A stretch of DNA of 64,000 bases from Shinella zoogloeoides (GTDB lineage: Bacteria > Pseudomonadota > Alphaproteobacteria > Rhizobiales > Rhizobiaceae), in NCBI RefSeq assembly GCF_022682305.1, contig NZ_CP093528.1, positions 2,741,501 through 2,805,500 on the forward strand, read 5' to 3'. The position numbers were made by a program, and so were the translations under genes. Within the stretch, counting starts at the first letter, position 1. Each line of letters opens with the position of its first letter. The notes under the pieces are model-generated. The model searched no databases. It was not told where the DNA came from and worked only from the letters and a program-made list of their open reading frames with translations. Shown here piece by piece: positions 33,224 to 42,249 of the stretch.

Positions 33224-34123
33224 TCAGCCCGAGCCGCCGGGAGCATGTCCCAGCATACGGCGCGTCTCCGCGAGGAAGACCCGCAACGCCGGTGTCGGGT
33301 CATCCTGATGATACACCATATAGACTTCCGAATGGGGCGGGTCGGGGCGGATCGGCAGGAAAACGAGCGGGCCGGTGGTCAGTTTGGCAATGCCCGCCGG
33401 CACGATGCTGACGCCGAAGCCCGCCGCGACGAGGCTCGGGATCGACTGCGCGTCGATTACCTGCTGGGAGATACGCGGGCGATAACCGGACGCGACGATA
33501 TAGGACATGACATAGGCAGCGAAATCGGAACTCTCCGGCTGCAGCACGACGAACTGGTCGTCGCGCAGATCGGTGACCCAGACATCGGCGCGTCCGGCGA
33601 GCCGATGATCGCTGCGCACAAGCGCCACCAGCTCCTCCTGCCAGGCATATTCGTAGGCAAGCTCCTCACCATGCGGGATCGACCGGTTGAAGCTGACATC
33701 CGTGCGGCGGCGGCGCACTTCGTTGATCTGCGCCACGGGCGATTGCTCGTGCACCCGCAGCGTGATGCGCGGATGGCTCGCCGTGAAGCTGGAGAGAAGC
33801 TCCGAGAGCCCCCCACGCAATATCGACCCGGTCGTCCCGATCTCGACCATGCCGTCCTGGCCCTGCTGCACCTCCCGGATTTCCTGCAGACTGCGTTCAT
33901 ACTGGTCGAGCATATTGTTCGCCCGCTGCCGGAAGAGTTCGCCCGCCCGCGTCAACGCCACCTTGCGGCTGGTCCGATTGATGAGATCCACCCCCAATTC
34001 ACGCTCAAGTGTTTGAATCTGCGTGCTGAGCGGGGGTTGCGACATGTTCAGCCGCTGGGCCGCGCGGGTGAAGCTCAGCTCTTCGGCGAGGACCACGAAA
34101 CACTGGAGCTGGCGTAATCTCAT
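33224..34123 (-). CDS. LysR-family transcriptional regulator
   Basis: The product has 299 residues. The HTH is at about 1-60 (LQCFVVLAEELSFTRAAQRLNMSQPPLSTQIQTLE), followed by a LysR substrate domain. The NMSQPPLS form of the recognition helix belongs to the subgroup related to regulators of aromatic or organic acid uptake. It is divergent from the DctA-type carrier with a 177-bp gap; the AT-rich centre (34150-34180) carries imperfect symmetry TCGATAT...ATATTCGA. Control of the carrier gene is the likely role. Confidence 0.88.
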   Translation of the reverse strand: MRLRQLQCFVVLAEELSFTRAAQRLNMSQPPLSTQIQTLERELGVDLINRTSRKVALTRAGELFRQRANNMLDQYERSLQEIREVQQGQDGMVEIGTTGSILRGGLSELLSSFTASHPRITLRVHEQSPVAQINEVRRRRTDVSFNRSIPHGEELAYEYAWQEELVALVRSDHRLAGRADVWVTDLRDDQFVVLQPESSDFAAYVMSYIVASGYRPRISQQVIDAQSIPSLVAAGFGVSIVPAGIAKLTTGPLVFLPIRPDPPHSEVYMVYHQDDPTPALRVFLAETRRMLGHAPGGSG

Positions 34124-34300
34124 AGCCTCACCCTATAGATTGCCGATAAATCGATATTAGACATACATAAGATATTCGACAAGTATGAGGGCGTGAGGGG
34201 AAGATACATCGAAGGCTGCCGATGCGAGGAGACGGTGGAGGCCGTGCATCCGCAAGCTTACGGTCGTGGATTGCCCCTTTTCTCAAAGGGAGGAATATAC

Positions 34301-35611
34301 ATGCCCAATTGGTCGAAATCCCTGTTCGGACAGGTCTGCATTGCCCTCGTTCTGGGTATTGCCGCCGGCTTCTTCATGCCGGATCTCGCCACGAAGATGA
34401 AACCGCTCGGCGATAGCTTCATCAAGCTTATCAAGATGCTGGTCCCGGCCATCGTTTTCTGCGTTGTCGTACATGGCATCGCTGGCGCGGGAAGCCTCAA
34501 GAAGGTCGGCCGCGTCGGCGTGCGCGCCCTCATCTATTTCGAGGTCGTCACCACCATCGCGCTGGCGCTCGGCATCGTCGTCGCCTACCTCTTCGGCCCC
34601 GGCCACGGCATGAACATCGACATCAACACGCTCGATGCCTCTGCCCTCTCCTCCTATGTGGAAAAGGCTCATGAGGTCTCGAGCGGCGGCACCGTCGAGT
34701 TCCTGATGAAACTCATCCCGACCACCATGTTCAGCGGCTTCGCGCAGGGCGACATCCTGCAGGTCCTGCTCGTCGCCATCCTCTTCGGCTGCGCCCTGGC
34801 GCAGGTCGGCGAGCGCGGCAAGCCGCTTCTGCACATCATCGAGATGGCCGGCGACGTCGTCTTCAAGATCATGGCCTTCATCGTCCGCCTCGCCCCGCTC
34901 GGCGTGTTCGGCGCCATCGCCTTCACCACCGGCAAATACGGCGTCGGCTCGCTGGCCCAGCTCGGCTACCTCGTCGCCCTGTTCTATGTGACCATCGCGA
35001 TCTTCGTCGTCGTCGTGCTCGGCTCCATCCTGAAAGCGGCGGGTTTCAGCATCTTCAAGCTGCTGCGCTACCTGCGCACCGAGGTCAGCATCGTTGCCGG
35101 CACCGCCTCCAGCGATGCCGTGCTGCCGCAGACCATGCGCAAGCTGGAACATCTCGGCATCAAGGACTCGACCGTCGGCCTGGTCATCCCGACAGGCTAT
35201 TCCTTCAACCTCGACGCCTTCTCGATCTACCTCACGCTGGCCGCCGTCTTCATCGCCCAGGCGACCAACACGCCGCTCGCCTTCACGGATCTCCTCGCCA
35301 TCCTCGGCGTGGCGCTCGTCACCTCCAAGGGCGCCCATGGCGTGCCGGGTTCGGCGATCGTCATCCTCGCCGCGACGCTGGCAGCCATTCCCAGCATCCC
35401 GGCCATCGGCCTCGTCCTGGTGCTCTCGGTGGACTGGTTCATGGGCGTCGCCCGTGCGCTGGGCAACTATCTCGGCAACTGCGTGGCCACCGTGACGATC
35501 GCTTCGTGGGTCGGCGACATCGACAAGGATCGCGCCCGACGCATCCTCGACGGCGAAACCCTACCCGCGCCGAGCTTCTCGGAAGACCCGGTCCCGCACA
35601 GCGCAGGCTGA
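34301..35611 (+). CDS. DctA-type C4-dicarboxylate:cation symporter (DAACS family)
   Basis: This is an inner-membrane secondary carrier of 436 residues with about eight helices plus re-entrant loops. SIVAGTASSDAVLPQTMRKLEHLGI matches the family's Ser-rich hairpin, and IPTGYSFNLDAFSIYLTLAAVFIAQATN the following substrate/cation motif. The ATG at 34301 follows GGGAGG; an upstream in-frame start adds 36 residues not typical of the family. The divergent LysR gene suggests substrate-induced expression rather than DctB/DctD sigma-54 control. I therefore leave out the symbol dctA: it may be a paralogue for another dicarboxylate or related acid. Confidence 0.87.
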   Translation: MPNWSKSLFGQVCIALVLGIAAGFFMPDLATKMKPLGDSFIKLIKMLVPAIVFCVVVHGIAGAGSLKKVGRVGVRALIYFEVVTTIALALGIVVAYLFGPGHGMNIDINTLDASALSSYVEKAHEVSSGGTVEFLMKLIPTTMFSGFAQGDILQVLLVAILFGCALAQVGERGKPLLHIIEMAGDVVFKIMAFIVRLAPLGVFGAIAFTTGKYGVGSLAQLGYLVALFYVTIAIFVVVVLGSILKAAGFSIFKLLRYLRTEVSIVAGTASSDAVLPQTMRKLEHLGIKDSTVGLVIPTGYSFNLDAFSIYLTLAAVFIAQATNTPLAFTDLLAILGVALVTSKGAHGVPGSAIVILAATLAAIPSIPAIGLVLVLSVDWFMGVARALGNYLGNCVATVTIASWVGDIDKDRARRILDGETLPAPSFSEDPVPHSAG

Positions 35612-35827
35612 CAGGACACGCGCGACAAAGGCCTGTCGACATGCCTCGACCAGCGCCGAGGTCCGGGACGCCTCCTCCACCGGCCTGGAACCCATCCCGG
35701 GTTCGCCTGCAGCAAAATCCGGGCATATCCTCTGCGCCAAGCGCGCAGAGGATCGCGCAAACCGCCGCCTCTCCCCTCCTCCCCTGGGGAGATGGCCGCG
35801 ACGGACAAAGGCCATCGTCGACAAACA

Positions 35828-35855
35828 GAAGGCCCGTGCGATTGCACGGGCCTTC
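35828..35855 (+). terminator. Hairpin downstream of the DctA-type gene
   Basis: GAAGGCCCGTGC (35828-35839) and GCACGGGCCTTC (35844-35855) form a perfect 12-bp stem with a 4-base loop, followed by TTG. It stands 216 bp after the carrier stop. The 368-bp gap 35612-35979 shows no convincing gene. Confidence 0.65.
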
Positions 35856-35966
35856 TTGCGCCATGGGACGACCTTATTCCTGCAAACAGGGTCGCCGGCA
35901 TCGCAACAGCCGCCACCGTCCGGCTTTGATCGATAAGGCCATGGACGATCAGAAATGCGCAGCAAT

Positions 35967-35981
35967 ATAACGTCACGTTAT
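35967..35981. promoter_or_regulatory. Palindrome overlapping a LysR start codon (candidate autoregulatory site)
   Basis: ATAACGT-C-ACGTTAT is perfect over 15 bp and includes the first two bases of the ATG at 35980. A regulator bound here would block its own translation start region or transcription, as expected for negative autoregulation. Confidence 0.5.
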
Positions 35982-36915
35982 GACATCGGTGCGCTTCACC
36001 TTCAGCCTCCCCCGCCTGCAATATCTGGTCGCGATCGTGGACGAGCGGTCGTTCACCCGGGCCGCAGAACGTCTCGGGGTATCGCAGCCGGCGCTTTCGC
36101 GGCAGATCAGCCTTCTCGAGGGGGAACTCGGCGTAACGCTGCTAGAGCGAACGGCAGCAGGCATCGTTCCCTCGCCGATCGGACGGGAAGTGGTCATAGA
36201 GGCCCGGCAGGCCCTTGCCGCGGCCCAGCGCGTGGCTCAGGTCGCCCAGGACTCTATCCAGCTCCAGATGGGGCATCTTGAGATCGGCACCTTTCCGACG
36301 CTCGCGACGGGCGTGTTGCTGGCCGCGATCGGCGCCTGGCATGAACGCTATCCGAACCTGATGATCCGGTTGAGGGAATTCCGCAGCCGCTACGCACTAC
36401 AGGAAGCGGTACGCCTCGGCATGGTCGACCTTGCGATCGGGGTCCGCCCCGACGATTGGTCCGGGCCGAAGAAACCCCTGGGGGTCATGCCCCTCGTCCT
36501 GGTCCTTCCCCACAAGGACGAAGCCTTGAACGAGCGCGGCCCCATCCATCTCAACCGCCTCTCGTCACGCCGCTGGGTACTCTACGACCGGTCCTATGGG
36601 CTCGCCGATGTGCTCGACACGGTGTTCTCCTTCGCCGGATTCCGCCCCACCCCCGCCGTCGAGACGTCGCAGGCGGAAGCTGCCGCAAGGCTGGCGGTGG
36701 CCGGTCTCGGCCCCGCCCTCGTGCCGTCCCCCAACCTGCCGTCTGAACTGGTGGACTACAGCCGGCCCTTCGACCCCGTCGTGGGCTATGAGATCTATGC
36801 TTATACGCGCCAGCGCTGGTCCGCCTCTGCGAAAGCTTTTCTGCAAATCGTCTCTGAAGGGAACTGGCCGGATTCTCCGCCGGATATAAAGGTATTCGAA
36901 CTGCCGCCCTACTAG
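35980..36915 (+). CDS. LysR-family transcriptional regulator
   Basis: The product has 311 residues. The HTH lies at about 8-66 (LQYLVAIVDERSFTRAAERLGVSQPALSRQISLLE), followed by an effector domain. The ATG lies within a 15-bp palindrome, and there is no strong ribosome site. An internal start cannot be excluded, but the first HTH helix begins soon after this ATG, so it is likely right. Its targets are unclear; it faces the SDR-iolD operon end-on and lies downstream of the DctA-type gene. Confidence 0.85.
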   Translation: MTSVRFTFSLPRLQYLVAIVDERSFTRAAERLGVSQPALSRQISLLEGELGVTLLERTAAGIVPSPIGREVVIEARQALAAAQRVAQVAQDSIQLQMGHLEIGTFPTLATGVLLAAIGAWHERYPNLMIRLREFRSRYALQEAVRLGMVDLAIGVRPDDWSGPKKPLGVMPLVLVLPHKDEALNERGPIHLNRLSSRRWVLYDRSYGLADVLDTVFSFAGFRPTPAVETSQAEAAARLAVAGLGPALVPSPNLPSELVDYSRPFDPVVGYEIYAYTRQRWSASAKAFLQIVSEGNWPDSPPDIKVFELPPY

Positions 36916-37194
36916 GCGCAACATTTCATGGAGCCCCGGCGGATCTCCCTGATCCCGGCAATCATCATCGCCACCGCCCTCAGCCCCACTCTCTTGACCT
37001 TCGGTGATGACGTCCTGCAGGTACCGAATAGTCTTGTCCGAAGGACCCTAGGCGGCGCCCGTGCCAACCGGAAGCCGGTGAAGGCAATTCAAAGGCAGCC
37101 CGCGAGGCACTGACGAATGGAGCCATCCCCCTTACCAGGACAACTCTCCCTTGGGCACCAGCGTTAGCCCGAAATCAGGACGCGTTGTCTCGTT

Positions 37195-38004
37195 TTAAAG
37201 GGATTCGGCGGGGTGTGGCACGCCATCATAGGCGCCCCATATGCCCTGATCGAAGTTAACGATCGCACCGGTCATGAGGCCCGATTCCTCGGAGGCGAGA
37301 AACGCAATGGCGCGGGCAACTTCGTCGGGATCGATCAGGCGGCCATTGGGTTGAGCGGCCGCCGCCTTTTCCAGCCAATCATCAGGCTGGCCGTCAAGCA
37401 TGCGTTGCGTGTTGTCCTCGCCCTCGGAGGCCATCCAGCCGATATTGAGGCTATTCACGCGGATGCGATTGCGCAGCACCGCGTAGGCCGTATTACGCGT
37501 CAGCGTGTCGAGTGCGCCTTTTGAAGCGCAATAGGCGGCAAGGACCGGTTGCCCGCCCATCGAGGACATGGAGGAGATGTTGACGATCGTGCCCGCCACC
37601 GCGTCGCGGCGGAAGAGGCGGATCGCCTCCTGCATGAGAAAGAAGGGCGCGCGCGTATTGACCGCAAACAGCATGTCGAACAGTTCGGGCGTCGTCTCGA
37701 GGATATTGCCCCGATTGGTGGCGCCGGCGACGTTGACGAGGATATCGAGCCGGCCGAACATCCGGTCGGCCGCCGCGACGACAGCGCGGCAATCCTCTAC
37801 CCTGCCGAGATCAGCGGGCACGAACACGGCCTTCGCCCCGCGTTTTTCCAGTTCCGCCACCTGTGCCGCCCCCTTTTCGGCGGAGCGGCCACAGATGACG
37901 ATCCCTTTGGCTCCCCGCTCGGCGAAGAGCCGTGCGGTGGCCGCGCCCAGCCCCTGCGTACCTCCGGTGACGATGGCGACTTTTCCTGCCAGTTGTGCCG
38001 TCAT
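37195..38004 (-). CDS. Short-chain dehydrogenase/reductase next to iolD
   Basis: This is an NAD(P)-dependent oxidoreductase of 269 residues. The cofactor motif TGGTQGLG is at about 14-21, the NAG-equivalent NVAGAT near 90, Ser in ISSMSSMGG and the catalytic pair YCASKGALD near 157-165. It starts 15 bp after iolD on the same strand, so it is the second gene of that operon. It probably oxidises or reduces an inositol, inosose or related polyol; the SDR family does not allow a closer call. Confidence 0.87.
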   Translation of the reverse strand: MTAQLAGKVAIVTGGTQGLGAATARLFAERGAKGIVICGRSAEKGAAQVAELEKRGAKAVFVPADLGRVEDCRAVVAAADRMFGRLDILVNVAGATNRGNILETTPELFDMLFAVNTRAPFFLMQEAIRLFRRDAVAGTIVNISSMSSMGGQPVLAAYCASKGALDTLTRNTAYAVLRNRIRVNSLNIGWMASEGEDNTQRMLDGQPDDWLEKAAAAQPNGRLIDPDEVARAIAFLASEESGLMTGAIVNFDQGIWGAYDGVPHPAESL

Positions 38005-38019
38005 GATTCCGCTCCCGCC

Positions 38020-39861
38020 TCAGACCCCGACACGCTGCTTCTTGCGGCCGGCCTGCTGGTCGGCGGCTGCGGCGTTGACCTCCTCGCGCCCGCTCACCTG
38101 CGGCACGCCGACATCCCACCAGGCATCGCCCGGCGTCCAGGTGAACGCGTCGGAGACGATGGTGAGGACGGTGGTGCGATCGGTCGTCTGCGCCCATTCG
38201 ACCGCCTCACCCAGATCCGCGAGGCTTTCGACGCGGCGGGTATACGCGCCCATCGCCTCGGCGTGCTTGGCGAAATCGACCGGGAAAGGCTCCTTGACGC
38301 GGCAGTCCTTCAGGAGGTTGTTGAACCCCGGCGTCCCCTTGGCGTTCTGCAGGCGGTTGATAACCGCGTAACCGCCATTGTCGCAGACGATGAGGATCAT
38401 CTTGTGGCCGGACAGCACGGTCGAATAGATGTCCGAGTTCATCATCATGTAGGTGCCGTCGCCGATCATGACGATGGGCGTGCGGGTGGGATCGGCCATG
38501 GCCGCGCCCCAACCGGCGGCAATCTCGTAGCCCATGCACGAGAAGCCGAACTCGCAATCGAAGGTGTTCGGCGCCTTGACGCGCCAGTTCTTCATCACCT
38601 CGCCCGGCAGGCCGCCGGCGGCGGTGATGAGGAGGTCCCGATCCCTCGCCTTGGCATTGACGATGCCGACGACCTGCGCATAGGTCGGCACCGGCGCATT
38701 GGTCGGCTTCTGGTAGCCGTCGAGCGCTTCGTTCCATTTCGCGAATTCGAGTACGCCCTTCTTCGTCCAGGCAGCATCCGCCTTGTAGTCGCCGATGGCC
38801 GCTTCCAGCTCGCCGATGGTTTCCAGCGCGTCGCCGACGACGGCAGTCGCGCGGTGCTTGTTGGCGTCCCAACGCGCCGCGTTGATCGAGACGAAGCGGG
38901 CGTCGGGCGAGAAGGCCGTCCAGGAACCGGTGGTGAAGTCCATGAGCCGCGTGCCGACGGCGAGCACCACGTCCGCCTCGCCGGCGAGCGCATTGGCCGA
39001 GGTCGAACCGACAATGCCGATAGGGCCAACATGGGCGGGATGGTCGTGGGTGACGGTGCCCTTACCCGCGATGGTCTCGCAGAGCGGGATACCGTGCTTT
39101 TCGGCGAAAGTGGCCAGCGCCGTCTCCGCGCCCGAGTAATGCACACCGCCGCCGGAGATGATCAGCGGACGCTTCGCGCCCTTGAGGACCCGGACGGCTT
39201 CGGCAAGGCTGTCGCGATCCGGCCGGGGACGCGGGGTTCTGTGAACGGTTGGTGCGAAGAAGCTTTCCGGATAGTCCCAGGCGATTTCCTGCACGTCCTG
39301 CGGCAGGCCGATGAAGGCCGGGCCACAATCGGCGGGATCCAGCATGACCGCGATGGCCTGCGGCAGGGAGCCGATGATCTGCTCGGGATGGGTGATGCGG
39401 TCCCAGTAGCGCGTCACGGCCTTGAAGGCGTCGTTGACGGTGATCGTCGGATTGCCGAAATGCTCCACCTGCTGCATCACCGGGTCAGGCCGGCGATTGA
39501 CAAAGCTGTCGCCCGCAAGAAGCAGCACCGGCAGGCGATTGGTATGCGCCACGCCGGCCGCCGTCACCATGTTCAGGGCACCCGGGCCGATCGAGCTCGT
39601 TGCGACCATGATCTGCCGGCGGCGCGTCGCCTTGGCGAAACCGATGGCGGCGAGCGCCATGGACTGTTCGTTCTGGCCACGCCAGGTCGGCAGGGTCTCC
39701 TTCACGGCTTCCAACGCCTCGGAAAGGCATGTAACATTGCCGTGGCCGAAGATGGCGAAGACACCGGGGAGCAGCGGTTCGCGCTTTCCTTCAATCTCGG
39801 TGAACTGGTTGCACAGATAACGCACCAGGGCTTGCGCCACGGTCAGGCGAATGGTGGACAT
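38020..39861 (-). CDS. iolD: 3D-(3,5/4)-trihydroxycyclohexane-1,2-dione hydrolase
   Basis: This is a ThDP-dependent ring-opening enzyme of myo-inositol catabolism: it hydrolyses the cyclic dione to 5-deoxy-glucuronate. It has 613 residues, the normal length. It shows the ThDP family architecture, with GIVGSTSANALAGEADVVLAVGTRL centrally and the cofactor motif from GDGTYMMMNSD to CDNGGYAVINRLQ. The ATG at 39861 follows GGGAGG; the frame extends upstream without a ribosome site. A 22-bp palindrome of the shared cyclitol-locus motif lies 70 bp upstream. iolB, iolC and iolA are not in the window. Confidence 0.92.
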   Translation of the reverse strand: MSTIRLTVAQALVRYLCNQFTEIEGKREPLLPGVFAIFGHGNVTCLSEALEAVKETLPTWRGQNEQSMALAAIGFAKATRRRQIMVATSSIGPGALNMVTAAGVAHTNRLPVLLLAGDSFVNRRPDPVMQQVEHFGNPTITVNDAFKAVTRYWDRITHPEQIIGSLPQAIAVMLDPADCGPAFIGLPQDVQEIAWDYPESFFAPTVHRTPRPRPDRDSLAEAVRVLKGAKRPLIISGGGVHYSGAETALATFAEKHGIPLCETIAGKGTVTHDHPAHVGPIGIVGSTSANALAGEADVVLAVGTRLMDFTTGSWTAFSPDARFVSINAARWDANKHRATAVVGDALETIGELEAAIGDYKADAAWTKKGVLEFAKWNEALDGYQKPTNAPVPTYAQVVGIVNAKARDRDLLITAAGGLPGEVMKNWRVKAPNTFDCEFGFSCMGYEIAAGWGAAMADPTRTPIVMIGDGTYMMMNSDIYSTVLSGHKMILIVCDNGGYAVINRLQNAKGTPGFNNLLKDCRVKEPFPVDFAKHAEAMGAYTRRVESLADLGEAVEWAQTTDRTTVLTIVSDAFTWTPGDAWWDVGVPQVSGREEVNAAAADQQAGRKKQRVGV

Positions 39862-39930
39862 GGTAAACCTCCCTGAGCCGGCTTGACGGCGCCAGCCCCT
39901 ATCAAGAAACCAATATTTCACTTTATAAAA

Positions 39931-39952
39931 CTTTGCAATAATTATTGCAAAG
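39931..39952. promoter_or_regulatory. Cyclitol-locus palindrome, site 1 (iolD promoter)
   Basis: TTTGCAATAATTATTGCAAA with one more pair on each side makes a perfect 22-bp palindrome, the most symmetric of five related sites in this locus. It stands between iolD and the end of the upstream MocA-type gene, so iolD has its own controlled promoter. The likely binder is the RpiR-type IolR encoded 2.3 kb away. Confidence 0.7.
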
Positions 39953-39954
39953 CA

Positions 39955-41145
39955 CTAGAACAAAGTGCAGGCCGTCCAGGCGCCGCCTGACTTGCTGGAT
40001 GCAAGCGCGGCCTCGGCGAACTTCACGCCAAGCGCGCCATCCATCACCGTCGGATAGGCGAGGAGACCTTCGGGCAGGGTTACACCGAGACGGCGGGCTT
40101 CGATGGCGATCGCGAACTCCTCATAGAGATTGCCCCACGCATCGCTCAACGCCTCCGGATGGCCGCGCGGCATGTGTACGAAGCGTGCGGCATGTGTGCC
40201 GATGCCGGCGCCCTCGCCGCGCGTCAGCACACGAGCGGGTTCGCCGAAGCACCGGAAATGCAGAAGTTCCGGCTCCTCCTGATTCCATTCCAGGCTGGCC
40301 TTGTCGCCGAAGACCCGAATGCGCAGGCCGCAATGAGCACCGGGCGCAACCTGCGAAATCATGATGGTGCCGGGAATATCCCCCTCGTAGCGCACCTGCA
40401 TGAAGGCCGTGTCCTCCAGCGGCTTCGGCGGGCCGAGCGTGTGGAACTCCGCCCGAACCGCCGTAACGGGCCTGCCACAGACGAACGCGCCGAGATGGTG
40501 GCAATGCGTGCCTATGTCACCCGTGGTGAAGGTCGAGCCGACGATGGCGGGATCGACGCGCCACTGGGCACCCGCGCCCGCCTCGCTCGGTGGCGTCAGA
40601 GCCCATTCCTGGAAATACTCGACATGCACCTGCCGGAGTTTTCCGAGCGCCCCGCTCTGAACCATCTGGCGAGCCTGGCGAACCATCGACGAGGCCGCAT
40701 AGGCATAGGTAACCCCGAAGACAAGGCCTGTCTCCTTCTGCCGGCGCACCAGGTCAAGCGCATCATCGAGCGTTGTGGTCAACGGCTTGTCGCTGATGAC
40801 GTCGATGCCCTTTTCCATGAAAGCGACCGCAATGGCGTGATGGGAATTGTTGGGAGTGGTGATCGCCACGGCATCGATACCGTCCAGCCGGGCCGCCTCG
40901 CATTCGGCCATCACGCGATAATCGGTATAGACCCGGTCATCGTCGAGCAGCCATTCGCGACCCGATTCCCGGGCGACCTGCGGACGCGACGACAGCGCCC
41001 CCGCCACGACATCCCAGCGGTTGGAAAGCCTGGCACCACGGGCATGCACCTTGCCGATGAAACTTCCCTGCCCGCCGCCAACGACGCCGAGCCGCAAACG
41101 CCGCCGCGCCATTGGAAAAGCCATATCGTTCGAACGAACTTCCAT
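39955..41145 (-). CDS. Gfo/Idh/MocA-family dehydrogenase
   Basis: This is an NAD(P)-dependent sugar or cyclitol dehydrogenase of 396 residues. The N-terminal cofactor motif is VVGGGQGSFIG (about 21-31) and the EKP-equivalent is SDKPLTT. The extended middle part (YFQEWALTPPSE and the TFTTGDIGTHCHHLG segment) puts it in a subgroup larger than IolG. The second of two adjacent ATGs (41145) has the better spacing from GGAGG. It is divergent from iolG, and both share the motif at 41206. A role in oxidising an inositol isomer or a downstream keto-inositol is inferred. Confidence 0.85.
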   Translation of the reverse strand: MEVRSNDMAFPMARRRLRLGVVGGGQGSFIGKVHARGARLSNRWDVVAGALSSRPQVARESGREWLLDDDRVYTDYRVMAECEAARLDGIDAVAITTPNNSHHAIAVAFMEKGIDVISDKPLTTTLDDALDLVRRQKETGLVFGVTYAYAASSMVRQARQMVQSGALGKLRQVHVEYFQEWALTPPSEAGAGAQWRVDPAIVGSTFTTGDIGTHCHHLGAFVCGRPVTAVRAEFHTLGPPKPLEDTAFMQVRYEGDIPGTIMISQVAPGAHCGLRIRVFGDKASLEWNQEEPELLHFRCFGEPARVLTRGEGAGIGTHAARFVHMPRGHPEALSDAWGNLYEEFAIAIEARRLGVTLPEGLLAYPTVMDGALGVKFAEAALASSKSGGAWTACTLF

Positions 41146-41205
41146 CATCCCCTCCAACCGCCCGAAAGCGAGCTTGCAGAATTAATATTGAGATAATATA
41201 AAATT

Positions 41206-41223
41206 CGCAATGTTTTTTGCAAA
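41206..41223. promoter_or_regulatory. Cyclitol-locus motif, site 2 (divergent MocA / iolG promoter)
   Basis: CGCAATGTTTTTTGCAAA matches the GCAAT-N6-TGCA pattern of the other sites in the locus. It lies in the 99-bp gap between two divergent dehydrogenase genes and could regulate both. Confidence 0.6.
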
Positions 41224-41244
41224 CAACCTTTCGGGAGAAGGACC

Positions 41245-42249
41245 ATGACGAGGATCGCATTGCTCGGCTGCGGGCGCATCGGCAAGATGCACGCGGCGAC
41301 CATAGCGCGCGCCGAGGGCGCGGTGCTTGCCGCTGTCTACGACCCGGTCGCCGCCGCTGCCGAGGACATCGGCCGCCGCCATGGCTGCACCGTCGCCGCC
41401 AGCGCGCAAGAGGCTATAGCACTGGCCGATGCCGTACTGATCGCCACGTCCACGGCGACCCATGCAGACCTTATCGAAGCCGCCGCAAACGCCGGAAAAG
41501 CGATTTTCTGCGAGAAGCCGATCGATCTGTCGCTTGCCCGCGTGGTCGCCTGCCGCAAGGCAATCGCCGGTTTCGACAGGCCCGTCCAGATCGGTTTCAA
41601 CCGCCGTTACGACCCTGGCCACCGGGCTGCGCGCGATGCGGTGCACGCCGGCGAGATCGGAAATCTCCAACAGGTGATCATCACCTCCCGCGACCCCGGC
41701 CTCGCTTCGCGGGACTATCTCAAGGTGTCCGGCGGCATCTTCCGCGACATGACCATCCACGACTTCGACCTCGCCCGCTTCATGCTCGGCGAAGAACCCG
41801 TCGAGGTCTTCGCCACCGGCAGCACACTCATCGACCCGACGCTCGCGGAATTCGGCGATGTCGACTCCACGATGATCATCCTGCGCACCGGCAGCGGGAA
41901 ACTCTGCCACATCAACAATTCCCGCGCCGCCGCCTATGGCTACGACCAGCGCGTCGAGCTGTTCGGCACGAAGGGCATGCTGATCTCCGGCAACCGGCGC
42001 GCCCATCAGGTCGAGCGCTTTACCGCGACCGCAACCGGTGCGGGCGAACCCTATCTCGACTTCTTCATCGAGCGATATGTCGAAGCTTTCGAGATCGGTC
42101 TGCGGTCCTTCCTGAACTGCGTCGCGGAAAACCGCGTGCCGGACGTCACCTTCGACGATGGCGAGAAAGCGCTGGTTCTGGCCGAGACCGCCATTCGCTC
42201 GAAGACGGAGGGCCGCTTCGTCAAGGTCGAGGAGATGGTCGGCCGCTAG
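41245..42249 (+). CDS. iolG: Inositol 2-dehydrogenase
   Basis: This is an NAD-dependent oxidoreductase of 334 residues that converts myo-inositol to scyllo-inosose, the first step of the pathway. Motifs are GCGRIGKMHA (8-17), EKPIDLS (90-96) and the catalytic region GGIFRDMTIHDFDLARF (163-179) with the Asp/His pair of the Gfo/Idh/MocA family; these are close to rhizobial IdhA/IolG. GGGAGAAGG precedes the ATG. Its stop codon overlaps that of iolR on the opposite strand. This gene is also called idhA in rhizobia. Confidence 0.88.
   Translation: MTRIALLGCGRIGKMHAATIARAEGAVLAAVYDPVAAAAEDIGRRHGCTVAASAQEAIALADAVLIATSTATHADLIEAAANAGKAIFCEKPIDLSLARVVACRKAIAGFDRPVQIGFNRRYDPGHRAARDAVHAGEIGNLQQVIITSRDPGLASRDYLKVSGGIFRDMTIHDFDLARFMLGEEPVEVFATGSTLIDPTLAEFGDVDSTMIILRTGSGKLCHINNSRAAAYGYDQRVELFGTKGMLISGNRRAHQVERFTATATGAGEPYLDFFIERYVEAFEIGLRSFLNCVAENRVPDVTFDDGEKALVLAETAIRSKTEGRFVKVEEMVGR

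Noticed and set aside
36928..37113. 61-codon plus-strand frame after the LysR gene
   Set aside because: No ribosome site and no recognisable product; the 279-bp gap shows nothing else I can name.
37549..39876. 775-codon open frame antisense to SDR and iolD
   Set aside because: It runs across two well-supported genes and encodes low-information Arg/His-rich sequence.
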